This document shows, one piece after another, positions 10,481 through 22,389 of a stretch of 64,000 bases of DNA. How positions within the stretch are numbered: the first letter of the stretch is position 1; the number at the start of each line of letters is the position of its first letter. This DNA is from Doryteuthis pealeii (Eukaryota; Mollusca; Cephalopoda; Myopsida; Loliginidae), in the NCBI GenBank assembly GCA_023376005.1, contig CM042150.1:72591015-72655014 (forward strand), written 5' to 3'. A model generated the notes under the pieces. That model did not search any database and had not been told where the DNA came from. It saw nothing but the letters and a program-made list of their open reading frames with translations. A program made the position numbers and the translations under genes.

Positions 10481-10900
10481 ATATGCATAATGAGAAGTGG
10501 GTGACTGGTTGGAAGTCAGATGTAAACATAAAAAATAAGGGAAATTACCTTATAAAATTAAAGAAATTACCCTACAAACACAATGAGTACCTTTCAATAT
10601 GGCGGAATTTAAAAAAAATAAATGGTGTATATCTCTCACTGGCATCAAGAGAACACCAAAAAATTCTACGTGTCTAGAACTTCTTACAGACCGTAGAGAG
10701 TTTAATAAATTTAATAAAAATCTTTCTTTCAGGACCAGAAAGAAAGAGTTGGAGGTTGGATGAAAGAAATTGAAGGCCTCAATCATAAAATTCTGGAAGC
10801 TTGCATAAATGCAAGCGTAAATCTTGTGGTTATCTGGTCTACAGAGAAAAGGAAATTGCCTACCAACATGATTTCCAAGCAAAATTAAACAACATGGAGG
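10440..10900 (+). repeat. dispersed repeat with partial coding potential, related to 31.1-31.8 kb
   Basis: The first part (gcagaaatatgcataatgag, then ctggttggaagtcagatgtaaac) recurs inverted at 31150-31255. The second part (ttctacgtgtctagaact... cagaccgtagagagttt... ggttgg) recurs directly at 31596-31760. Both coding-like copies can be read as QDQKERVGGWMKEIEGLNHK versus QEYKERIGGWIKEIEILNHK, so a conserved protein segment lies behind the repeat. A tttctttcag word just before it resembles a splice acceptor. Function is unknown. Confidence 0.6.
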
Positions 10901-12019
10901 CATCGTTCACTCAGACAAGTGAACCCAAAAAAATATAAAAGACAATGAAGATAAAAATACTGAACAGAATAACAGTAACAAAAAATATTCCAACTTCGAT
11001 GAAACAGTTCTAAGCCCTCTGTGAGATGAAGCAGACAAAAAAGAATATATTCAATGCAAAGAACCCCTTAAACAAGACATCCCAACATTAAACACCGAGA
11101 AAATAAAAATAATACATCGACAATAGACAGAGAAAGTATAAACCTTTAGCCCATAGAGGATGACAAAATCACTTCCAATCGAGTTCGTCTGCCACACCTG
11201 ATCTGTCTGAGCGTGGTGAAACAGATTAACAAAGTTCTCTCCGGGGATGTGACCATACACTTCCCCACCCCACTGTGTATTTTTAAAAAAGACTACTGGA
11301 GATTAATGGTATATATAATATTGAAAAGAATAACTGGGCTCGCGTTTCGTAAAAACAAGATGTTTTTATGATCTCAATTTTGTTGTTAAATTGTCGTACA
11401 AGTTGACAAGTTGTTAAAAATTGTGTAACGTTAATGACGGGTGCAAGAGGCGTTCGCATGCACTTCTCTGCACATTTCGTCTTGCTGGTCGTCGTGTTGT
11501 CAAGAAGACAAAGACAGCTTAGGGTTCACATTCCAAAAATGTCAAGAGCGAAGGTATACGACTCCATGCTTCATTCATTTGGTCCTTCTATATCTCCTAT
11601 CTTCTATTCTTCTGTTGCCATGAGTCTGTCAAGCTGAGAAGGGGAGCCCCCTCTCTCTGTGCAAGTCAGGACCTCTCTGGTCTGATTCTCAATCTGGACT
11701 CATCTGCTCTCTGCTAACAGTATGTCGTCACTCGTTTCCAAATCCAAACTGACTGCTCATCCCTCAATCCAAAACTGACTCACTTTCAAATTCCCTTTTC
11801 CCTTCTACTTCCAAATGTCGTTCCAAATATCATTCTCACAAGATTTCGACATCAGCCGTGGGATTTGAAACATCCTTTTGTTAGAAGACCACCCACAGCT
11901 GATCCTTATCTGAATTGTATCTATTCAAAAAACAGACCAGTTGTAGCCTACCTATTTTTATTGCTTCTCCTAAAAACACTCTTGACCGAGTACTCACATC
12001 AGTCCACTGTGATCGTCAA

Positions 12020-12200
12020 GACCATATACACATATATATACGCTCACACACACATATATATATTCACAGATATACATGTATACACATATAATCCACCGTC
12101 TCTGGTCTACACACACACACACACACACACGTACACATATACCTATATGGGGCTTGTCTTAATCGTCATACCCACATATCTATTTATCTATATAATAACA
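12020..12200. repeat. microsatellite cluster (CA, TA, TACACA)
   Basis: Interrupted tracts of acacat, tatata and a pure (AC) run near 12109-12131 occur together. The apparent 131-codon ORF over this interval is a consequence of the low-complexity repeats. Confidence 0.8.
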
Positions 12201-12344
12201 CACACTTTTGCAGCTGCATATTGCATATTACAACACGTGCATCCACGCGTTGTATTATAGTTAAATCAAACTTCGTTGGGGTAAATTGCGCGAGTGGCAC
12301 TAGGTTAGTACAAGGACATGAGTTGACAGTACTTGCTAGCGCAG

Positions 12345-12432
12345 CGTGTGCCCGGCGTCTCTCGCTGGCGAATCGGCAAAGCCTCCGGCTAACGTGCCTG
12401 GCTAAAATGCACTGAGCTACAAAACGGTTCAC
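12345..12432 (-). repeat. possible tRNA-derived SINE head
   Basis: On the minus strand GTTTTGTAGCTCAGTGCATTT contains a classic A-box word (TAGCTCAGTGC). About 35-40 nt downstream TTGCCGATTCGCC is a weak B-box candidate. No complete cloverleaf was drawn, so a true tRNA gene is not supported. Confidence 0.3.
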
Positions 12433-12439
12433 TTAAGCC

Positions 12440-13320
12440 CAGCCTCTGGGAGGCTTTGGACGGTTTAGGGGATTCTTCCTAACATCAAATCCTAATCAAA
12501 TAGCATTTATCATTTCTTTGTTTGAATCCCTCGATTTCCTAATTTCAGCAATTCTGCATTCTCGCCAATTTTACGGTCTGCTTCCTTTTTCTCAGCCACC
12601 TCTGATTCTGTTTTGAAACTGCTACCTACCAAGAAGGTTACGGGGGAAAATCTTTCTTGACAAATGTACCTTCGAAAATGCATGACTAGAGGCCAGCCTA
12701 AATCAGACGGTTATTAATATTTTGTTACCTGATTTCCCTTAGCTAGTATGAACGTTTCCTTGAAGAAACGTTTACAGAAGGAATTAATTAGATGTTTCCC
12801 TTTCTCGATAATGATATTTCGACATTCTAATATTCGACATTCTGATATTTCTACATGCTCGTAGCCTTCGCATTGCTTTCGAACTTTCAGACTGTTTTTG
12901 TCTCTCCTGCGTGAGTGAAAATATTTTTAAAGGGTCAATATTTCTGGAGCCCTAACAATCCCTAACTTTACTAAAAACTTCCATATTTACCAATAGTCTG
13001 AAATGTTTCAACTCTCCAAACACTACTATCAACATTTTGAATTTGTAATATTTATATGTTATATATATTTGTACATTTTGCCTTTTCGTAGCAAATATAT
13101 TGTCGTCATAACTTGTCTTTCAACCTCACCGTTTATTTTCTCTCTGCTACCATAATAATTTGTGAATTATTCCCCTACACTTCATCTATTTTTCCTTTAT
13201 TAATTTTCATAATACTTAAATGACTGCAAAACCAAAATATCCACTGAAGATATGAAAGCCCATATGTTAAAATTTTTGGAAGGGAGAAATTTCTCTGAGA
13301 TGGCTGCAACAGGTAGTCCC
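12440..13320. other. AT-rich DNA with one dispersed repeat
   Basis: Apart from 12975-13200 (the diverged copy of 10235-10480), nothing can be supported. There are no ORFs of note. Confidence 0.5.
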
Positions 13321-13504
13321 CCACTAAATGGAGGATGTTTTGTAAAAAAAAAGGATATTTTTGTTTGGGCCATGTGCCTTTATTTTTGTATTCGTGGGGT
13401 GAATTTTTAAAGGCCTCTGATTGGTCTGAGATGACATCACTTTAAGGGATGAAGAAGATTCCTGACTGAAATCCCTTTCTTTACACTTTAATTACGACTG
13501 GCAC

Positions 13505-13776
13505 TGTAAACAGGAGAGGTCTCTCTCCTCCTTTTATGACTTGGAGTCGGCTCTGTGAACAGAGGTGAGAGAAAGGCTCTCTCTCCAGCTGAAGCCCCCT
13601 CCCTCCGTGTTTGGTGTAATTGCTGTGAACGGCGATGGAATAATGTCCTAACATCATTTTCTTCCTCTTTCTTAAAAAAAATACTAGGATTCGTGAACGA
13701 ATCTAAAGATTTTGAGAGATACGTGACCGTATCTCAGTTATATAGGACCACTGGGTCTTTGACTGGTTGAAACCAG
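13505..13776. repeat. tandem hairpin array, block D
   Basis: Successive perfect hairpins follow each other: GGAGAG/CTCTCC (about 13514-13530), CTCTGT/ACAGAG (about 13550-13563), GAGAG/CTCTC, GATTC/GAATC (13688-13703, loop gtgaac), GAGATAC/GTATCTC (13716-13735, loop gtgacc), GACC/GGTC (13746-13757) and CTGGTT/AACCAG (13763-13776, loop ga). Several share a GTGA-type loop or inter-arm word while the stems differ. It precedes a polypurine tract, so it may be the leader or U5 of an LTR element. Confidence 0.65.
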
Positions 13777-13779
13777 GAA

Positions 13780-13975
13780 TCTAAAGGAATATTGAGAAAA
13801 GGTAGTTGGGCGTGATCGTCCAAGAATATGTGAAGAAGAAGCAAAGGAAGGAAGAATTTTGAAGGAGGAAAGAAAGGAAGAAAGATAAAAAAAAAAGGGC
13901 CGAAGAAAGGAAGAAGAACATTGAAGAAAAGAGAAGGAAGGAAGAAGAGAAAGAGAGAACGAAACAAACTCTGGG
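13780..13975 (+). repeat. polypurine (GAAGGA-rich) tract
   Basis: About 190 nt are almost purely purine on the plus strand, with gaaggaagaa-type words. The minus-strand ORFs here, rich in Phe/Ser/Leu, are by-products of this composition. Triplex-forming potential or a polypurine tract of an LTR element are both possible. Confidence 0.75.
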
Positions 13976-13999
13976 TTCTCTGACAAAACTGACCGAAGT

Positions 14000-16900
14000 A
14001 AGGCCCAATCAAAACTATTCTGGCATTTCGAACTTTAGCCTCCCGGCAAGTAATTTATTATATGTAATTTTTTGTAGTGTTTGTTTTTATATGTTTTTTA
14101 AATAAAAAAAAAAATTTTTTAGATAAAGATACTGCACGGGAAAATTTGTGCAGACAGTAGAGTAGTTTTAAAAATTGAATAAATATAGTAATTTATATGT
14201 AAGAGTTTGGCTCGTCTTTTAGACTTTTGTCAATTCCTTTTTCCTCCGTATATCTTTTGCACTTGTTTTATTTTTTATTTTGTTACCTTGAGTCGAATTT
14301 TGACTACGCAACCAAAATTTCGACACATATGCACTTAAATAATGAATCGCCAGCAATGACTAATAAAAAAAACGCAACATTGTGAAAACACAGAGCATTT
14401 GACGAGTCACAAAAACTCTTAGCTAAATATTCTCTCCATGGATGGCCCGAAAAAAAAAAGTGTCGGTAAAACCGTTATAGAATAGCAAGAGATACTTCTA
14501 AAATGGAACAGATTAATCGTTTCAATAGGCCTATAGAATGCGAAAAAATATGCATTTCAATACTTTAATATATATATAAATTTGACTGATTAGATTTTAA
14601 AAATTATCTCAATAATACTTTTTTAGTCTTTGTGGTTTTTCATTGGACAATATTTTTTTCTACAGAGACCCACAACAGAATCAATATAAAAGCACCTCAT
14701 AGGAGATAAACCTTTTTTGAGAATTTATTGACATAAAAAGTTGACAGATTATCATGTTTTTTATTACCCTTACTTTTGAAGAAAAGGAGCATAATAAATC
14801 ATGACATTGTCAATAAAATAACAGTTGAGCTGTGGGCAAAAATTGTTGAGAAGTTATTTCTTGTAAAATTAATGAGAATATCATAAAGATAGATAGACAC
14901 ACATAAAAGTTTTTAAAAATAAGAATATAATAAAAATTAATGAATAAATTATGTAATTAAATTTGTCAAAAATTTTAAGTTTATGTAAGTTACATATTTG
15001 TAATTTAAATACTTATACAAATTAATATCATAGAAAAATAAATGAATAAAATAAATAAAGGTAAATTGTCACTTTCTTGTTATATCTATCAAATAAATTT
15101 TCTTAGAGCTTTGAGAATGACCCCCAATTATTTGCCTTTTATTTTGTTACTTCCCTTGCAAATCATGGCTACATTGTAATTAGTTGAAGTTTTATTAGCA
15201 TAAGAAGTAGTTTAATTTTGTTCAAATATAGTTTAAACCCTTTAAAAATACAATTTTGGTTAAAATTGGGCCAAATATAGTGGCATATAACTATACCAAT
15301 AACTTCTGCCATTAAAGAAGTTCTTGTATGTCTTTGGTTAATTAAAGAGATATTTGTGTAGTAAAATGAACTTTTAAAATCCTGCAAATTCTTTTACTCT
15401 ACAATATTTTTTCTAGATTAACTTTGATAATTCAAGATTGATTTAGCGGAACTTAAACAAATTCACTTGGCAAAATTAAGAAAAGAATATTTCACTCATT
15501 AACTTTCTGTGATTTTATGAAGCACAACATTTCCAACAAATATTCAACGTGAGGTTTGATTTTTTTAATCCACAAAGTGAATTATGTATTATGTATTTTT
15601 TATTCAATTTGTTGGAAGCATTGAATTATTAATGTCATTTCTCAAGTCTAAAAAAATATAACTCTGGATGACAAAAATTGTCTGATAATTTCAGTGATGC
15701 CTTCAAAAAAACAGTTTGCTATTTGATAATTTGTGCTTAGATTAAGTATGGTACAATGCCAAATGTAAGGGAGAATGAAAATAGGAAGATCGTGTTGCGC
15801 CAACCTTCCAAATAAGAAGGGCTTCATTTGAAAATGGACATTCTTAATTCCTAGCATTAATCTGAGTTCAAACACCAACTGCTGGATAATATGTAACATA
15901 TTTTCCTCTCTCTAACTCTTTTGTCAGTGTACACTTTGCATATATTTTCTGAAACAAAAGTATGTATAAGAATTAAGGTGGTTTTAACTTCTGCGGTTAT
16001 GTCCACTACTTATAATACGTTAGGAGGCCTCAGAACACAGGTGAATATACACAATAACTTTCAACAAAGAGGTACATGACAATATATAGAATTTATCGTC
16101 TGAGCACATTTAACAACAATACAACATACAAAAAAGCTAGGACGAAAGTCCTAAGGAAGAAAGAAAGAGTTCAACGAAGACATGAAGGTTCTATGTGACT
16201 TCTTCGTACAGGAGCCACGTGGTAAGGGTCTCTCCATGAAGATATGGGAGTGTTATTAGGCATGCGTGTTCATGGCTATTGCGGGGGTGAGCCTAACACC
16301 TCTATTGGGATAGAGTATAATAGAAGCCGTATAAAAACACACTAATGAGCTTTTAAGTTGGGGGGGGGGGGCAATGCCTTCCAAGTCCAAGCAGAGACTC
16401 CAGATGAGAAATCAAGAGTTAATTTGCCCGGGCTATATTTAAAAAGCCCATTTGTACCGCCCTCTAGTGGCAAACCCTAGCCGCAAGAGAAGATAACCCT
16501 TTTCCAATCTCAACCCATTCCAACAAGAGAACACAATTGCTACATATGCTTAGCATATATTAACAAATAAACAACAATAACAATTATAAAAAGACAATGA
16601 AAAAAGTTTGAAGTAAACCAACCGACTCAAATGTAACTTTTGTATAACTCTCACTGTATTCAAAAATGACTTAAATAATATTTTATACATTTTTTCGCAT
16701 GTAGAATAAAGAGACTTGTACAGCTTATAGATAATACAAATAGATATCTACTAGCCAAGTTTCATTTAAATACAATCTTTAATAATCCCATGATTTTTTA
16801 GATACAAATTTGTTGGTAAGTTGATACAATTTTTGGTAAATAAAAGCCTATTATATAAGGGCATGAAATGGACACGTCTTCATTCCCTGTTAGTCTAGTT

Positions 16901-18150
16901 ATAGCAGAGTGTAGCTCCCAACCTCTTTTCATATTCCTAGCAAATTTGGATAAATCATTACAATAATTCTATTTCTGCTACATTATTAACATTTTGCTAG
17001 TAAGATCTTCCTTCCAAATATTTCTACTGATAATATCCAGTCACTGTACGTATTTTCCTGTATACAATATAGTAAATTGGGAACTTTTATGATTATTCTC
17101 TTTCAGCATACTCTCTTTATGCTAATTGTAATTCAATAAGATTGTCTTTAAGTGAATGTTTGTGAATATCAAATATATAACAAAATGCTAATCCTGAACA
17201 GAAATACAACTTTATTATTCTGACATACATGGCCAATGCATTGTAACATTTAACATGAAATGTCTAACTGGAAAAAAATAATTTAATACAAAAATGAAAA
17301 TGCATCTTTAATGAAATAATAAAAGAGAATAATTTTTATAGGATTGAATGTAAAATTATAATCAAATAGAGGAATAAAGCAAGAGAATTTTATAATTGTT
17401 TCTTTATAAGTGCATATTATTTGGCTTTGAATAGTGTAATTGTTTCAATGTTTATATCTGAATTCAAAGACACATAAACACATTTATATAAACTATTATA
17501 CAATAGATAATATAGATTTCTAAATAGTTTTAACATGTAAATTTAATAATGTAATAGGTATTTTGGGTAAAGATAGGATAAAAATAGAATGCATAAACTG
17601 GTAAAAAATACAAGTCATTTAAATATTGAATGGGAAAATTGCTTTTTTCCTTCTCCTGCTTTCCAATATTTTTTTTATCATTTCAATTATGTATTCGGTG
17701 TCTGGTTTCCAAAAGAAAGAACACTTGGAACTTGTGCACATAGTTAATAGAATTTCATCATACATAGAGAAATCAACCTTTAAGCAAAATTTTAAAAAGT
17801 TTGATATCAATTAAGAAACATTTTCTTCTTAAGTCTTTAACATCAAATAAAGCAACAATTAAATGAGATTTAGAAAACAAAACAAATTTGACAGATGAAA
17901 TATTTATTTTTATAATCACTTGTGTGATTATAAAAAATGAAAAATATTACCTCAAATATTCTAGTCTATGTATTTTCTCAATATAAAATTCAATTCTCTT
18001 ACCTTTGTATGTGACTGGTCCTTTAACCATAGGCAGTAGTGCAACTTAGTTGTGTGTCTCAGAAAATGACCATCAAACAAATCCCCCTTCACTTTCATGC
18101 ACATGAACACCTGTTTATGCTCACTACTGTTCATGCCACCAACAGCAGCA
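14000..18150. other. AT-rich interval, no gene recognised
   Basis: Over 4 kb of strongly AT-rich DNA holds no coding similarity I can recognise. Minor features are a 12-base G run at 16360-16371 and scattered A/T homopolymers. It could be intergenic or a large intron; the sequence does not decide. Confidence 0.6.
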
Positions 18151-18157
18151 TATTCAC

Positions 18158-18204
18158 CACCACCACCACCACCACCACCTGACACTGCTACCACCACCAC
18201 CACT
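18158..18204. repeat. (CCA/ACC)n microsatellite
   Basis: An interrupted run of caccaccacc on the plus strand reads as a glycine run on the other strand. It is a simple repeat, not a coding signal. Confidence 0.85.
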
Positions 18205-18710
18205 GCTTCAATTATCTCTTCCCCACCAGTAATAGTGCTGCTGCTGCAGCTAATAGATTTTATATGCTGAGTTCTTGCTCTTCATTTAATTGCAAACATT
18301 CAATAAAGGTCTCCTTTGATCTGACTACCTTCTATGGGCAGCTTTTCTTTTTCTCTTTCTTCTTCTTTATATTTATCATATTGCTGCAGCTGCTGCTGAT
18401 TTTTAGATAGAGAAAAGGGGCCCATGTGAGATTAATCTCTAAACAGACATTACCATGGCAATTTATTGACCTGTAACTTGTGTATATTTTACCTTGTGTC
18501 AAATCATCTTTTCTTCCAGAAAAAAACTTTCAAATGATCCCAGTTATTCTCATATAATGATCAGGTTTGGTTTGGTTTGGTTTATTTAACAGCATATCCA
18601 CACTTTATGAATTATTTAATGCCTAAATTTGTTTAATTTGTAAACGTTTGATTATAATCATAACTATTTATTTTCAATGTTCCTTTGCAATCATTTTTTG
18701 TTATCATAAC

Positions 18711-18764
18711 TGTGTGGAAACAATTATCATATACAAAAAAGTCGATGATAATTGTTTCCACACA
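18711..18764. repeat. 20-bp perfect hairpin
   Basis: Arm 18711-18730 (tgtgtggaaacaattatcat) is exactly complementary to 18745-18764, with a 14-nt spacer. It could be a minimal foldback element; no target-site duplication was identified. A short (tttgg)n run lies nearby at 18566-18588. Confidence 0.85.
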
Positions 18765-19175
18765 TACGGTTTGAAGTATTCCCATCCAATACTACTAATT
18801 TTCAAACAGATCTATTTTACCCATAGATGAGATGTTAACAGATAATACCACACCGAGTCAGAGTGGACCTGGGAGTAATGATAATGAAATGTACTTCACA
18901 TTCCCCAGAGCTCCAAAATAGAAGCATACCCAATGTTATTTAACTATACAAACAACATAAGCCTAATATTTCAGACTGAACATTATTAAACCATACTCTA
19001 TAAGTCAGAAATGTTTTGATCAAAGAGATCCCATCCGATATCAATAATAATTGGTTGTGAACATTGCAACCATTCATAGCCTTTCTTTTAATAGATTTAT
19101 TTTGAAAGCCTTGAACAAAGATGTCTGGATTCTGAAATGATGTTTGTGCTTTGTGCTTTGTAAAGAAAACTTATT

Positions 19176-19290
19176 TAGGCTTTATTCATCATATAGATAG
19201 TTAGTATAAACAGGACTTGTTTATAAGCATGAGCAGTCCATTTTACATCGAAAGGCAGAGGGGAAAGGAATGTTCACCACATTCTGCTAC
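19176..19290 (+). repeat. dispersed repeat, partner at 30600-30703
   Basis: Shared words in the same order are gctttattcat, tagtataaacaggactt, ttataagca, gagcagtccattttacatcg, aaaggcagag and ggaatgttcacca. Divergence is low compared with other repeats here, which suggests a fairly recent family. Confidence 0.75.
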
Positions 19291-19449
19291 CAGAAATTCG
19301 TTAGTTGTACTCAGTTAATCAACATTAATAAAAGATCAAATTCTGGTGGGATTTAATTGATTATTTGTTTTTGTTTTATCCGATCCAAGAAAACAAGCAA
19401 ATATTTATTTATACATTTTCCCATTGATTTATAGATATGCGTTGTATTT

Positions 19450-20229
19450 TGAGTTATTGCTTTTCACAATATGCAATTATACCTCTCTCGCTGCCCATAA
19501 CCTCATGGGTTATTTGGAGTGGTACGGCTTGTTTAAATTCCGTGCCCATGTAAGAATGGTTTCTCTTCAGTTGACATTAAGCTGAAGCCCCTGTTCGAAT
19601 GCACGTACATCGGCATACCGAACATAATGAAGATTTGGATGAAGTATTTGATAACTATTTGCGACAACATATCAGGACAAGCAAGAGCACAGGGGAAGCG
19701 AGAATATTCTTCTATCACTGTAAATAGAAACCAGTTACGAAAAGAAGATGGCAGGCGTCCTTTGAAATCAACGTTGAATCTCTCAAAAGGCATGGTTGCT
19801 TTTATTAGAGGCAAAATGTCAGGTCGGTAAAATCGAAGCTTAGCTTTGGCACATATAGTGCAAGAGACAGATACTCTCTTTACATCTTCCACGGAGAAAG
19901 GAAGGTTCCCTGACCTAACAAAATGCATCATTCATGTAACACCAGGGTGACAAACAGTGTTGTGTAACTTCTCTAGGGTGTCCAAACTTACAACAGAACA
20001 ATAATCTCTAGATAACGTATCTGCAATAACATTATCTCTCACCGGGCGGTATCTAAACTATAACAGGTGAGTTCAACCCTTCATCTCTGGATTTTATCAT
20101 TTTTTAAAAATCTTCCCAGCCTTTTTTGAATCAAACATGAATGCAACTGATCTCTGATCAGTAAGGTGAGTGAAGTAACACCCAGTAGTGCCTCCATTTA
20201 CGTAAGGCTTCGATGAAAAGAGAAGCTAC
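19450..20229 (-). pseudogene. Ty3/gypsy pol relic: RNase H tail and integrase
   Basis: On the minus strand, with stops, the translation reads EALRKWRHYW (RNase H), FRYRPVRDNVIADTLSRDY (the end of RNase H/tether), LEKLHNTVCHPGV then MMHFVRSGNLPFS and CTICAKAKLRFYRP (integrase H2C2-like zinc region). It continues FERFNVDFKGRLPSS, FTVIEEYSRFPCALACPD and MPMYVHSNRG (integrase core). The second core Asp lies in HSNRG, where I expect HSDRG, so that catalytic residue appears mutated. Downstream, TSRTTP and the RERYN word follow after two stops. It is dead. The lineage resembles the CsRn1/Mag-like gypsy also seen at 32-34 kb and 58.6 kb. Confidence 0.8.
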
Positions 20230-20399
20230 TGATTTGAAATTGTCGCGTCCTTATGACGTCGACCCCCGCGAACATTATAAAAAAATAAAAATGACACAAG
20301 CTAAACAAAGGAGGACAGACAAGGAGATTTGGTTTAACAAGAAAACGGAAATCTTTATTACTGCAGAACTACAGAAGATGGATGTTGAATGCAGATAGA

Positions 20400-21410
20400 A
20401 TATTGGTCGGGTCGTTGATATCTCAGGTCGGGAAGATGTTGGTTGCGGTCAGACGATCGGTTGTTGGAACGACTGGAAATGTGCGCATTGGGCACTGCAG
20501 GTCGAATGGTTGATGCTGATCGTAGCTGACGTAGTGGGTCTTCCGGAGGCTGGAGATATGTCGGAGTACCAATGTGAGATGCTGGTAGGTGAGGTCGAAT
20601 GACGTCTCGCCGGAGCAGGAAGGAAAACGTAGTACTCAACAGTAGTGTTGCAGTAGCTGATCGCACACTACTAGTTGGTAAAGGGTTTACAGAACCGGGG
20701 CCCACAAGGAGTTGCGGGCCTGGTGAAGGAAGTAGCTGGCAGTTGAAGGAAGAGCTGGAACAGGAGATGACTGGATCGAAGCAGGATCAGGATCGGCAGT
20801 AGTCAGGATCGTGTACAGTTTGTCGGCATGTAGGGATATCGCAGGAACGTCGGCAGCGAGAAGCAGAGACCAAGGCGGAGCCGGGGCCGTCAGTCAGCTG
20901 GAATGTGTGTGCGGTTTGCCGGTACGTGGGGGATACCGCAGGAGTGTCGACAGCGAGTGGACCGAGATGCAACGGACGGGAAGCAGGGACCGAGTCGGAG
21001 CCGAGGCGAAGTCAGAAACCAAGGTAGCTACGAGCGGGAACCGAGGAACCAATGCAGAGCCGGGGTGAAGGGTCGAACCGGAGCCGAAGGTGGCCAGAGA
21101 GAGGCCAGAGGAGAGAAGAGAAGTGGCAGTAGTTGGCAATGGTCCTGAAAAGGACCGTTTTAAAGGAAGAGGTTGGCTCAGGAGATGGCCGAGTGGAGTC
21201 ACGCTAGACGGCTGGATCAGGGTCGGCAGGACTGGAACGTCGGCAGGCAGGAGACCGGGACAGAAACTAGCTGGCTGGAGGCAGGAGTCCGAGGTAGCGC
21301 CGAGCAGGAGACAGGAGCCGGAGGCAGGGTCGAGGTGAAGATTCAAACCCGAGGCGAAGTCGAGTCAAAGCCGAGAAGGGGCCAAAGAAAGAAGAGATAG
21401 CGTTCTAAGT
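20400..21410. repeat. G-rich degenerate tandem block
   Basis: GC- and purine-rich DNA is set in AT-rich flanks. Two diverged units of roughly 100 bp are visible, about 20800-20887 and 20893-21003, sharing gt(a/g)cggtttg/cagtttg, ggatatcgcagga(a)/ggataccgcagga and gacagcga(g). Further units with ggatcagggtcggcag and gagccgaggc words run to about 21370. Open frames of 80-150 codons on both strands follow from the scarcity of AT-rich stop codons and are not called as genes. Confidence 0.6.
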
Positions 21411-22389
21411 GTTTGCCAGAAGTGGATTTTGCTGGAAAGTTCACCACAGGTGGACATTTTGTTTAGCAACCAGTCAACTTAGGATGGTTTGATCAAGCCA
21501 TCAAGGTGGCGATCGCTACACGATTCTAAGCGCTCATGCCTGACGCAGGGTGTGGGGCAAGCTGCGGCCCGGTCAATATTTGAAGTGAGCACACTCGTGC
21601 ACTCACTCCAAAATTTTAATTCATTTTGAAGAAAGATACATCGGGTGTGTACACAACTCGGCATATAGCCGGAGGTTTTATTTGGGGGGGGAAGTAAAGC
21701 TGGTCATGCTTCCTAAGTTTCTAGCTAGCTAGGTTCACTCGTCGACCGATTCATACAAAAATAAACACTTTCTTTCTTCTTCTTGCAGCCTACTGTCACC
21801 AAAATACCTCTTTCTTTCTATGATTCCTACTTAAGTCCCCATTTTGATGATGTTGGATGATAAGCACACGATGTATGCTCCGGGTGAGTTCGCGATGGAA
21901 GGGTAGAACAGAAAACAAAAACAAAAACAAAATCCCGAGAAACTGAAAAGTTGAAAATAAGATTAAAATTGTGGCTCATTGGTTGCCCCCTTCCCTCAAC
22001 TAATGTGTAGGATTGCCAACTGTCTTCCGAACTTTTAGGTTCGAAAACAAGTCGGTCAGTTCCTTTGTGACGTGGAGTAGGTGTCTCTAGAGGGGGGTTG
22101 GCAAAAAATGGGGGGGGTCTGTATGTCATATTGATTGGGTTGCTAGGAAAGAATTTGACTCTCCAGGAATGAAAAAGTAGGTTAAAAAAGAAAGATTTTG
22201 GTTTGGGATCCTGGATATGTCCTAAATGAAAAAACTGGGGTTGGTGAAACATTCAGCCACTTAACTACGAGAAACTATGGTATATGTGGAAAGATTTGAG
22301 GCTGCTTGCTAGCTTTGGTTTGTCTTTATTTTATAGACTTTGTTTGTCTATCTAGGGATGGGGTCCCAGACTGAGAAAACCCGTCAGTG
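21410..22389. other. interval at the 3' side of the LINE
   Basis: It may include the LINE 3' UTR (minus strand, below 22390), but no poly(A) or other end could be fixed. Homopolymer G runs occur near 21685 and 22110. No gene is recognised. Confidence 0.4.

Noticed and set aside
11865..12260. 131-codon plus ORF
   Set aside because: Most of it is translated CA/TA microsatellite (alternating Thr/His/Tyr).
13734..14012. Phe/Ser-rich minus ORFs
   Set aside because: By-product of the polypurine tract; three overlapping frames look alike.
20894..21346. 150-codon minus ORF in the G-rich block
   Set aside because: Both strands are open for 80-150 codons in a GC-rich tandem repeat. The translation is Pro/Ser/Leu-rich and repetitive, with no motif.
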